From JBILCM01 sp044353165 (GTDB lineage Bacteria > Bacillota > Bacilli > Paenibacillales > YIM-B00363): a DNA stretch of 11,209 nt. The stretch's first letter is position 1. The number at the start of each line of letters is the position of its first letter. Position numbers and translations under genes: made by a program. The stretch is taken from contig JBILCM010000067.1 of the NCBI GenBank assembly GCA_044353165.1, forward strand, positions 1 to 11,209. The letters run 5' to 3'. Below the pieces are notes generated by a model that was given only the letters and a program-made list of their open reading frames with translations, did no database searches and was not told the DNA's origin. Of this stretch, positions 5,767 to 11,209 are shown in pieces.

Positions 5767-6875
5767 GCTTTGCTAGTTTTGGGAAGTATAGCACTTATCG
5801 TCTTGTGATCCTTGTCGAGTTTGAGATTTTCAACAGACCAGTCTATTTTGAACCAGTCACTGGCATCCGAAGCGTAATATAAATTTGCACCCGTCACATC
5901 TGTTTCAGACGAATACTCCACTCTCATATAATCACCGGATACTTCATATCTTGATATTCTCGGGAGTTCTAAACCATCTTTGACGATGCTATCAGCAAAA
6001 GCATATATTTCTTCTGGGGACCACCCATGTGCGTGGCTATGATTTAATCCATATTGTATCGATAATCTTGAATCACTTTTTATGGCTGTGTGGGATTTTG
6101 AAAAATGATAAACCGAGCAACCTTGATCATTGCTTCCCGTTATCCATAACATGGGCATCCTTATATTATGAAAATAACTTGAAGGATCCCATAATTGTAT
6201 GATCCTGTCGGCTTCACTTCCCAAAACCTTGAATGCATCCCCGATAATATTATCCATTTCATACAAATAACCACACCCATAAACAGGGATACAAAACTTA
6301 AACCTTGAATCAACACCAGCAACAAGGCTGCCAACAACGGCTCCCCAGGATATCCCCGTCAATCCGATGCGTTCCTGATCTACCTCAGGGAATGATGCCA
6401 GCAGAGAGTTTGCCAGAATGACATCCGCTACTGCATGATACGTCCATTGGTCTTCCACATTTTTCTGGTAATCCAGAAAATGACCGAGTTTATCAGGTCC
6501 GCCAAAATCATGCTTGGGCCATCTATTATCTTGATCTTTTTCCCCAGGAATACGTCCCTTAAGATCCATTGCAATTGCAGCATAACCCCGCTGTACCCAT
6601 AGGTTTACCCAATGACTAAATGCAGTACCATTACCACCACCATGCACTAACACAATACCCGGGACTTTCTGATTATCTAGTGCGTTAGGAATTCCATAAT
6701 AGGCAAAGACCTTTGTTGGATTGCCCTCATAATCCAATCCATCATAAAAAATTGCTTTCATTCCATCTTTATCAAAGTCTTCAGCTGGGTAAATGTTGGG
6801 GGTTCTTGTCAATAATTCTAGATCCCAAGGCATCTTGCTTTGTTTGTTATTAAGATCTTCTGCATCAATGTTCAT
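5700..6875 (-). CDS. Alpha/beta hydrolase, acetylxylan esterase / dienelactone hydrolase-like
   Basis: The 391-residue protein has the alpha/beta hydrolase order of motifs: oxyanion-hole loop VLVHGGGNGTAF (residues 76-86), nucleophile elbow GISWG with Ser176, acid Asp250 in WITGSNDQG, and the catalytic histidine in NHSHAHGW (His281 or His283). It continues into a C-terminal beta-rich domain (about residues 300-391, ending YFINIMDERGLMMSTP), as seen in acetylxylan-esterase-like proteins of soil Firmicutes and Bacteroidetes. No signal peptide is visible, so it probably deacylates imported oligosaccharides or other esters in the cytosol. The exact substrate is unknown. The start at 6875 has GGAGGGG about 11 bases upstream. 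The gene is AT-richer than queG and mutY and converges on the AraC gene with a 10-base gap, suggesting later insertion. Confidence 0.8.
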   Translation of the reverse strand: MNIDAEDLNNKQSKMPWDLELLTRTPNIYPAEDFDKDGMKAIFYDGLDYEGNPTKVFAYYGIPNALDNQKVPGIVLVHGGGNGTAFSHWVNLWVQRGYAAIAMDLKGRIPGEKDQDNRWPKHDFGGPDKLGHFLDYQKNVEDQWTYHAVADVILANSLLASFPEVDQERIGLTGISWGAVVGSLVAGVDSRFKFCIPVYGCGYLYEMDNIIGDAFKVLGSEADRIIQLWDPSSYFHNIRMPMLWITGSNDQGCSVYHFSKSHTAIKSDSRLSIQYGLNHSHAHGWSPEEIYAFADSIVKDGLELPRISRYEVSGDYMRVEYSSETDVTGANLYYASDASDWFKIDWSVENLKLDKDHKTISAILPKTSKAYFINIMDERGLMMSTPILINL

Positions 6876-6925
6876 TTTCGCCCGTCCCCTCCATCTCCAA
6901 CCTTCCTATTTCAAAATATGAAAGA

Positions 6926-6968
6926 TTGATACGCTTTCATTATCATTGGGAACGAGAGTTCAGGTAAA
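6926..6968 (-). promoter_or_regulatory. Candidate promoter with overlapping cre-like operator for the esterase
   Basis: On the minus strand TTTACC (6968-6963) and GATAAT (6944-6939) are 18 bases apart. The sequence ATGAAAGCGTATCAA (6940-6926), overlapping the end of the -10 and the start point, matches the cre consensus WTGNAANCGNWWNCA at all but one defined position and is itself an imperfect palindrome. This geometry suits catabolite repression of a carbohydrate-use gene. Both elements are moderate matches only. Confidence 0.4.
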
Positions 6969-7026
6969 TGTACGAACTCCACTTTTTGTTGCATGAAATC
7001 AATTTTTTTATGAAATTGCACTGCAT

Positions 7027-7077
7027 TCATTGTTTCTTGGAGCAGCCATCGCGTTTGAGATGCTCACGGGTGCTCAC
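7027..7077 (-). other. GTG-initiated 16-codon frame coupled to the nucleotidyltransferase stop
   Basis: The frame starts at GTG 7077, overlapping the stop of the upstream gene as GTGA, with AGGAGA 4-5 bases before it. It reads MSTREHLKRDGCSKKQ (initiator written as Met) and then stops. The composition is hydrophilic and protein-like. It may be the truncated front of a third gene of this operon, cut off when the esterase region was joined, or a chance frame. Confidence 0.25.
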
Positions 7078-7691
7078 TCATTCTCCTGCATCAACTTGTA
7101 AATTTGTGCGTATCGTTTCACTGTTCGCTGTATCTTTTCGGTTTCTTTCAGAATGTTTAACTGTCTTGCTCGATGATGTAAATAACTCCAGTCAATCGAT
7201 GGATAGAGTACACCCATCATTCGCAATGCCCATTCTTTAGAACCTTGATCATTCGTAGCAACGAAACTATGAATTCGATCCAGAATGAGATCTTCGAATC
7301 CTACGGTATATATCGGTAATCTGGTCTCGTCTACGATGAATTCTCTCACGTGTTCCATGGAGTCTTCCATTCTTCCTGATGGGAACTCTATATATGAATC
7401 CAATTGCGGATGGTAGAAATCTTTGCCTTGTTTTTTGTAACCGAGTTCTATAAGAATGTGGGTATATGCGTCAACTTGCTCTGATTTCATGTCGAGATCA
7501 ATGGTTTTATACATCTCTGACGTATACAACGAAACGACACAACCACCAACCAATATCGGTTTGAACAAACGGTTTCTTTCGAAAATACGCGTGATCACAC
7601 TTGCAACAGCCAATTGGCGCCGGAACATATTGGGAATCAACCGCAACTGGCCTAACCGTTCTATATCCTCCTGCAATATCACAATACTCAT
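7074..7691 (-). CDS. Nucleotidyltransferase-fold protein
   Basis: The 205-residue protein carries the nucleotidyltransferase core pattern: ILVGGCVVSLYTS (Gly49-Gly50) followed by IDLDM with Asp65 and Asp67, and a third acidic residue Glu102 in YIEFPSG. Members with this VGG...Y.T.DIDL layout are common as hypothetical or predicted nucleotidyltransferases in bacteria and archaea, and relatives such as MNT and AbiEii act in toxin-antitoxin and abortive infection systems. No HEPN partner (RX4-6H) is visible next to it. The gap from Gly-Gly to the first Asp is 14 residues, slightly longer than classical. Its ATG overlaps the upstream small gene's stop as ATGA and has AAGGA 7-8 bases upstream, so translation is coupled. 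The C-terminal region (residues 150-205) is helical and basic. Enzyme activity and target are unknown. Confidence 0.65.
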   Translation of the reverse strand: MSIVILQEDIERLGQLRLIPNMFRRQLAVASVITRIFERNRLFKPILVGGCVVSLYTSEMYKTIDLDMKSEQVDAYTHILIELGYKKQGKDFYHPQLDSYIEFPSGRMEDSMEHVREFIVDETRLPIYTVGFEDLILDRIHSFVATNDQGSKEWALRMMGVLYPSIDWSYLHHRARQLNILKETEKIQRTVKRYAQIYKLMQENE

Positions 7692-7900
7692 ACATTGTTC
7701 CTTATATCTTTGGCCAACGGGAATTTGGAAATGTCAAAATTACGCTTGGCAATCTCCAGTTCTATAGCGATGACTCTTCTCCGTTTGAAGGATGACCTTA
7801 TTTTTGTAGAAGGTAAGTTGCCCATAAACCGTTTGCTCAGAAAGAAATTAGAACGATGATCTAGTGATAGACTGTCACTCACTTTACCGGCTCGTATCAT
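7688..7900 (-). CDS. Small basic protein of unknown function, first gene of the nucleotidyltransferase operon
   Basis: The 70-residue frame starts at ATG 7900 with AGGAGG exactly 7 bases upstream, among the best ribosome binding sites in the window, behind an extended -10 promoter, so it is very probably translated. The product is rich in Lys and Arg (for example SSFKRRRVIAIE, IAKRNFDISKF) with no membrane segment, Cys motif or recognised domain. It overlaps the nucleotidyltransferase by four bases (ATGA). By position it could be an antitoxin or nucleic-acid-binding partner; that is inference. A second frame from about 7800 downwards reads KVILQTEKSHRYRTGD, so a frameshift in an originally longer or different protein cannot be excluded. 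Confidence 0.55.
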   Translation of the reverse strand: MIRAGKVSDSLSLDHRSNFFLSKRFMGNLPSTKIRSSFKRRRVIAIELEIAKRNFDISKFPLAKDIRNNV

Positions 7901-7930
7901 GAATATACCTCCTAATCATACCATGTGAAC

Positions 7931-7939
7931 ATTATATCA
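7931..7939 (-). promoter_or_regulatory. Extended -10 promoter for the small-protein/nucleotidyltransferase operon
   Basis: TGATATAAT on the minus strand is a perfect extended -10 element (TGNTATAAT). It lies 5 bases after the mutY stop and about 31 bases before the small gene's start. There is no good -35 at 17 bases; TTACAA lies 19 bases upstream. The site gives the pair transcription independent of mutY. Confidence 0.6.
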
Positions 7940-7943
7940 TATG

Positions 7944-9092
7944 TTAAATCGTTTCTTGTAATTCAAGGTGAACGCGTGACGCATCCTGCACAATCCGCGC
8001 AAACACACTTGGAAAAGGAAAGCGCGAGATCTCGTCTAAGCGAACCCAGCGATACGACGGTGGAAGTTCGTGGTCAGAGGCATCGAACATACGGCATTGG
8101 AATACCCGCAACCGCCAAAGGATGTGGCTGAAGGCGTGTTCGAATACGCCCCTTGGTGTCAGCCCATCGACACGCCCCCCTGCGAGATTGCCAAGCCATC
8201 CTGCAAGCAACTGTGCGAGCGCGGCGTCTGCGAGTGTGGTCGGCCACGGATTTGCATCATTCGGTACTGCCGTATCCGTGAGCGGAACATGCGGCAGTTC
8301 CCACATGCTCGCGAGCAGCCCTGTCGAGGGACGCTGATGCATCAAGATGCTGGCGCCATCGGCGCTGACCACGTAGGCGCACGCGCGTGTTTCAAGACGC
8401 GGCGGTTTCGCCTTCGTCTTGATGGGTAGCGTCTCTTCTTTGCCTGCGAGCCGGCCAGCACAGTGCTCCATGACAGGGCACGTGAGACAATGCGGTGACT
8501 TCGGTGTGCACACAAGCGCCCCCAGCTCCATTAATGCTTGGTTGAAATCCGATGCTGCCCCTTCGGGGATCAGCTCATACTGCAGTCGCTCCATGTACGA
8601 GCGAGTGGCTCCCTTGGCAATGTCCTCTTCGATGCAGAAATAACGGGACAGCACGCGCATCACATTGCCATCAACAGCCGGTTCGCGTTGATTGAACGCG
8701 ATACTCATCACCGCGCCTGCGGTATACGGGCCTACCCCTTGCAAAGTCGCAAACTCCGCCTTGGTGCTCGGGATTTGCCCGCCATACCGCTCGCCCACCT
8801 CGCGGGCTGCCGTCTGTAAATTGCGCGCACGGGAATAATAACCTAGCCCTTCCCACGCTTTCAACACCTCTTGTTCTGGCGCCTCCGCCAATGCGGCCAC
8901 ATTCGGAAACAATGCTAGGAATCTCTCATAATAAGGGATCGCTGTCTCCACACGCGTCTGTTGCAGCATCACCTCAGACACCCAGATATGATATGGGTCC
9001 CGACTGTGGCGCCAAGGCAAATCACGCTTTTGAACTTGATACCATGCTAATAACGACATACTAAAATATTGCATCGTGTACGGATCATACAT
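7944..9092 (-). CDS. mutY: A/G-specific adenine glycosylase MutY
   Basis: This DNA repair enzyme removes adenine mispaired with 8-oxoguanine. The 382-residue protein shows the catalytic Glu40 in WVSEVMLQQTRV, the helix-hairpin-helix LQGVGPYTAGAV (residues 117-128), the catalytic Asp141 in PAVDGNVMRVLSR, and the iron-sulfur loop Cys195-x6-Cys202-x2-Cys205-x5-Cys211. The C-terminal domain from about residue 235 is the NUDIX-like part that reads 8-oxoguanine (TRACAYVVSADG, LMHQRP, LASMWELPHVPL). Length and N-terminus agree with Bacillus MutY. The start at 9092 has an AGGAGAGG stretch and an AAGG closer by. It lies 27 bases after the DUF418 gene and is probably co-transcribed with it. Confidence 0.96.
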   Translation of the reverse strand: MYDPYTMQYFSMSLLAWYQVQKRDLPWRHSRDPYHIWVSEVMLQQTRVETAIPYYERFLALFPNVAALAEAPEQEVLKAWEGLGYYSRARNLQTAAREVGERYGGQIPSTKAEFATLQGVGPYTAGAVMSIAFNQREPAVDGNVMRVLSRYFCIEEDIAKGATRSYMERLQYELIPEGAASDFNQALMELGALVCTPKSPHCLTCPVMEHCAGRLAGKEETLPIKTKAKPPRLETRACAYVVSADGASILMHQRPSTGLLASMWELPHVPLTDTAVPNDANPWPTTLADAALAQLLAGWLGNLAGGRVDGLTPRGVFEHAFSHILWRLRVFQCRMFDASDHELPPSYRWVRLDEISRFPFPSVFARIVQDASRVHLELQETI

Positions 9093-9119
9093 GAGAGCCT
9101 TGTCCTCTCCTGGTTGTGG

Positions 9120-10289
9120 CTAGGCGCCTAAAGTTTGTGTTTCAGTTGATGCCGAACGCGGGGTTAGCGTCGGGCGCTGAAGATACGTCCCCGCTCGCCA
9201 GAGTGATTCTAGCGGTCCCATCGTGTAACGACGCAACCACCACCCACTCCAAGCCACTTGGATCGCCAACAAGACCACACTGTAGACGAACATTGACCAC
9301 AACGGCCAATCTGGCGTGTTCCTGAACAACACCGTCACCAAACTCATCGTAACTATCGACTGTGTCAAATAATTGGTGAACGCCATCCGCCCCACAGCCG
9401 CAAGCCAAGCCCATCTCACCGTGCCTGCAACTTGAATCAATCGAACCAGTGTGCATACATAGAAGACGGCCAACGTTTTGCCTGACAAATAAATGTAATG
9501 TTGCACGTAGTAAGACTTATAGACATCATTGTTCATAAAATACATGACCATCGGCACCAAGAATACGACCGAGACGGCAAGGGAAATCCATTGCGCTCGC
9601 GCCAACGTTCGTTGCGTCAGTCCTTCCCCTGTTGTATGCGAGAACCAACCACGCTTGCCTGCATACATGCCCAACAAGTAGAGCCCTAGAATTTCCGGAA
9701 GATACACAATCATACTTGGCAAGCCTTGCGTGATGAAATAATCGATCCGTTCTTGCAATCCAGGAATTGCCGTGAAGATGGGGTCCTCAAGCAGTTCGGG
9801 GGATAGAGTCGCTGTAATCCATGCGGTTCCCGCCATCAGCACCACTGCCAATGCGAGTAAACTTAAACTCCAGGCCAGTATAGTTTTGGCTTGTCTGCGA
9901 TAGAACAACAGCAGTAAGAAGCCCGACAAGGCATACATCATTAGAATGTCCCCGAACCATATGAAGAAAAAATGTATCGTGCCAAATACGAGGAGCCACA
10001 CCAATCGTCTGGCCATCATCCGCCTTGGTTGTGCACCGCGGCGCTCTGCACTGTTCATAAACAAATAGAAACTGAGGCCAAACAAGAATGCAAACAACGT
10101 GTAGAACTTCGTCTGGATGAACATGTCATACAGCAACCGAACGACAGCATCAAACCCGGTTGTCCCTGTGACGAATGCCACACCGTTGCCGAACATCTCG
10201 GGCATGTTCACGAAGCAAATCCCAAACACGGCAAACCCTCGTAGAATATCAATCGTATCGATTCGCTCATTCGCCTTCAGCTGCTCCAC
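9120..10289 (-). CDS. DUF418 / YeiB-family polytopic membrane protein
   Basis: The 389-residue protein is hydrophobic throughout with roughly eight to ten membrane segments. It opens with the family signature RIDTIDILRGFAVFGICFVNMP (in two overlapping parts, IDILRGFAVFGI and CFVNMP) and has the conserved FYTLFAFLFGLSFYLF segment. It ends with the DUF418 C-terminal motif MGPLESLWRAGTY. The function of the family is not established; transport of a small molecule or an acyltransferase-like role has been suggested for relatives. I chose the GTG at 10289 because AGGGAGG lies 8 bases upstream and the conserved RIDxxDxLRG begins a few residues later. Upstream in-frame ATGs at 10313 and 10376 have no ribosome binding site, and the second lies inside the terminator of the gene before. 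The mutY gene follows after 27 bases. Confidence 0.85.
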   Translation of the reverse strand: MEQLKANERIDTIDILRGFAVFGICFVNMPEMFGNGVAFVTGTTGFDAVVRLLYDMFIQTKFYTLFAFLFGLSFYLFMNSAERRGAQPRRMMARRLVWLLVFGTIHFFFIWFGDILMMYALSGFLLLLFYRRQAKTILAWSLSLLALAVVLMAGTAWITATLSPELLEDPIFTAIPGLQERIDYFITQGLPSMIVYLPEILGLYLLGMYAGKRGWFSHTTGEGLTQRTLARAQWISLAVSVVFLVPMVMYFMNNDVYKSYYVQHYIYLSGKTLAVFYVCTLVRLIQVAGTVRWAWLAAVGRMAFTNYLTQSIVTMSLVTVLFRNTPDWPLWSMFVYSVVLLAIQVAWSGWWLRRYTMGPLESLWRAGTYLQRPTLTPRSASTETQTLGA

Positions 10290-10329
10290 ACAATAAACCT
10301 CCCTATGATCCATGAAGAAAACTAACTCT

Positions 10330-10335
10330 ATTATA
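10330..10335 (-). promoter_or_regulatory. -10 element, likely promoter of the DUF418-mutY unit
   Basis: A perfect TATAAT on the minus strand lies about 41 bases before the GTG start and just downstream of the preceding terminator. The 17-base-distant -35 position falls on the T-tract and is poor, so the promoter may be weak or need an activator. Confidence 0.45.
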
Positions 10336-10351
10336 TAAATGAAAACACAAA

Positions 10352-10404
10352 GAAAAAAGCCCTTACACAAGTTCATGGGATCAATCCCTTGTGTCAGCGG
10401 GCTT
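10352..10404 (-). terminator. Intrinsic terminator after the 136-aa hypothetical gene
   Basis: On the minus strand AAGCCC and ACACAAG pair with CTTGTGT and GGGCTT, separated by a small internal loop, and TTTTTTC follows. It lies 15 bases after the hypothetical gene's stop and isolates it from the DUF418 gene. Confidence 0.8.
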
Positions 10405-10419
10405 TGTTCAATTCAAATC

Positions 10420-10830
10420 TTATGCGCGTTCCATCTCACTGTTATTCCAACGGCTCAGTTCGAACTTCGGTAATATACTGGACATGTTATAATTGGATTC
10501 GAATGCAATGCTAAGACGCAGTTTTCCTTGTCGGATCGCAAATTCAAATTGGATCTCTCCATGCGTCCACCCGACTTTGTGATTTAAAGCTTGGATAGCC
10601 ATGCGCCGAAAATCGTTGCGCTGCAGCTCTGACAATCCGCCCGATGATTGGAACGGTCTAGTTTTACTCGTTTCGAAGGGATCATGTCGAATGCCAAACT
10701 TGCCAATGACATTATTGCGGATTTGCACGAAAACAATGCCAGATGAGAGATTCGCGAGTTCGTCACTTAATTGACCGAACGCTAGATTAAGCTGTGTCGT
10801 TAACGATTCAGGTTCCGCCGTCAAATTCAT
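10420..10830 (-). CDS. Uncharacterised protein, 136 aa
   Basis: I do not recognise a characterised family. The protein has an N-terminal amphipathic helix (LTTQLNLAFGQLSDELANL), then a strand-rich stretch with FVQIRNNVIGKFGIRHDPFE, a GLSELQRNDFRRMAIQAL helix, and a C-terminal strand pair GEIQFEFAIRQGKLRLSIAFESN. It looks soluble, with no signal peptide or membrane segment. The regular alternation and conserved-looking patches suggest a real, folded protein; similar small proteins occur in Paenibacillus as hypothetical entries, from memory only. I chose ATG 10830 because GAGGAGG lies directly upstream (close spacing of 3-4 bases). ATG 10842, which reads through that same site, is less likely. 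It is a single-gene unit with its own promoter and terminator. Confidence 0.7.
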   Translation of the reverse strand: MNLTAEPESLTTQLNLAFGQLSDELANLSSGIVFVQIRNNVIGKFGIRHDPFETSKTRPFQSSGGLSELQRNDFRRMAIQALNHKVGWTHGEIQFEFAIRQGKLRLSIAFESNYNMSSILPKFELSRWNNSEMERA

Positions 10831-10867
10831 GATCCTCCTCATGTCAAAACGTATGTAATTTATCCTT

Positions 10868-10896
10868 ATTATAGTAGATGACCCTAGGAGTGGCAA
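10868..10896 (-). promoter_or_regulatory. Sigma-A promoter of the 136-aa hypothetical gene
   Basis: On the minus strand TTGCCA (10896-10891) and a perfect TATAAT (10873-10868) are separated by 17 bases. Transcription would start near 10861, giving a leader of about 30 bases. Confidence 0.82.
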
Positions 10897-10901
10897 TCAT
10901 T

Positions 10902-10920
10902 TTTTTGCAAATTGCAAAAA
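10902..10920. repeat. Perfect 9-bp inverted repeat upstream of a promoter
   Basis: TTTTTGCAA and TTGCAAAAA are separated by a single A, forming a near-continuous palindrome that ends 5 bases before the -35 of the hypothetical gene. It may be an operator or an UP-like element. As a terminator for the gene ending at 10946 it would be weak. Confidence 0.45.
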
Positions 10921-10945
10921 GATTCGACATATTCCAACAAGCGCA

Positions 10946-11209
10946 TCATTGAGCAACCATCCCTAGCAAACGATCCATTTCGGCCTGTTTTAAAGCGTCA
11001 TAGCGTGCACGGTATTGCGTAATAATGGCGGTGCTGTGCCCGTTCGCGCTCAGTTGCAATTGTGTGCTATTGAGCAAGTTATCGAAGGAAGCATCGCATG
11101 CATCCAATTCTTGTTGGCCCTGCAACAACAACTTCGTCCGTTGGGCGTCGGTCTTGGCCGCAAAGTACTGATCCGCCATCGAACTAAGCCGCATCTTGCA
11201 ACGTGCAAT
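10946..11209 (-). CDS. Uncharacterised protein, C-terminal part (gene runs off the right edge)
   Basis: The frame is open to the window edge, giving at least 87 codons with a TGA at 10946. ATGs at 11194 and 11179 have no ribosome binding site before them, so the true start is probably outside the window. The visible part is almost entirely helical and hydrophilic (RTKLLLQGQQELDACDASF, then IITQYRARYDALKQAEMDRL) and resembles the repetitive helical C-terminus of secreted or lipoprotein-like hypothetical proteins of Paenibacillaceae, from memory only. No catalytic motif is visible. Confidence 0.6.
   Translation of the reverse strand: MARCKMRLSSMADQYFAAKTDAQRTKLLLQGQQELDACDASFDNLLNSTQLQLSANGHSTAIITQYRARYDALKQAEMDRLLGMVAQ

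Noticed and set aside
5690..7030. Esterase gene as part of an insertion sequence or transposon
   Set aside because: I found no transposase, terminal inverted repeats or target-site duplication around it; insertion by recombination remains an inference only.
6968..7240. Plus-strand 90-codon frame
   Set aside because: It has no ribosome binding site, is antisense to the nucleotidyltransferase 3' end, and has no recognisable content.
8070..8429. Plus-strand 119-codon Cys-rich frame
   Set aside because: It is antisense to the mutY C-terminal domain in a GC-rich stretch; the cysteines come from antisense reading of common codons.
9142..9456. Minus-strand 104-codon frame in the DUF418 gene
   Set aside because: It is a shifted frame of the DUF418 gene, whose membrane segments and GPLESLWR ending show the true frame.

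Overview
The window looks like chromosomal DNA of a spore-forming-type Firmicute, most likely Paenibacillaceae or a close relative. The reasons are strong AGGAGG-type ribosome binding sites, TTG/GTG starts, sigma-A promoters with 17-bp spacers, CcpA cre-like sites, a DUF402 (NtdP-like) protein, and a MazF toxin paired with a ribbon-helix-helix antitoxin. The genus is inferred from gene style only; there is no rRNA here. Most genes lie on the minus strand. The left and right thirds (queG; mutY and the DUF418 gene) look GC-richer than the middle (about 3.8-7.9 kb), which is accessory in character.

Left part, 1-3.2 kb: a partial queG (queuosine synthesis, last step) runs off the left edge. Upstream of it on the same strand lie a GNAT acetyltransferase and a DUF402 phosphatase-like gene, separated from queG by a terminator-like hairpin. 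Divergent from these is sodA (Mn superoxide dismutase) with a clear sigma-A promoter, two adjacent cre-like sites and a terminator.

Middle, 3.2-7.9 kb: a MazF-type toxin-antitoxin pair is followed by a decayed plus-strand operon. It consists of an aldo/keto reductase and a creatininase-family gene, each apparently missing its middle but keeping its reading frame and their ATGA overlap, then an intact AraC-family regulator. After the regulator comes an orphan ribosome binding site and start codon that may belong to a lost oxidoreductase gene. A convergent acetylxylan-esterase-like hydrolase gene, with its own cre-like site, occupies the place where that gene would continue. Next is a tightly coupled minus-strand pair: a small basic unknown protein and a nucleotidyltransferase-fold protein. 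It resembles a toxin-antitoxin or defence module in layout and is the best candidate for something undescribed.

Right part, 7.9-11.2 kb: mutY (adenine DNA glycosylase) lies 27 bp downstream of a DUF418/YeiB-type membrane protein gene, probably in one operon. Beyond that are a terminator, a conserved-looking 136-aa hypothetical gene with its own sigma-A promoter, and the 3' end of another unknown gene cut by the window edge. No gene-free stretch exceeds 300 bases. I saw no tRNA, rRNA, CRISPR array or insertion sequence.
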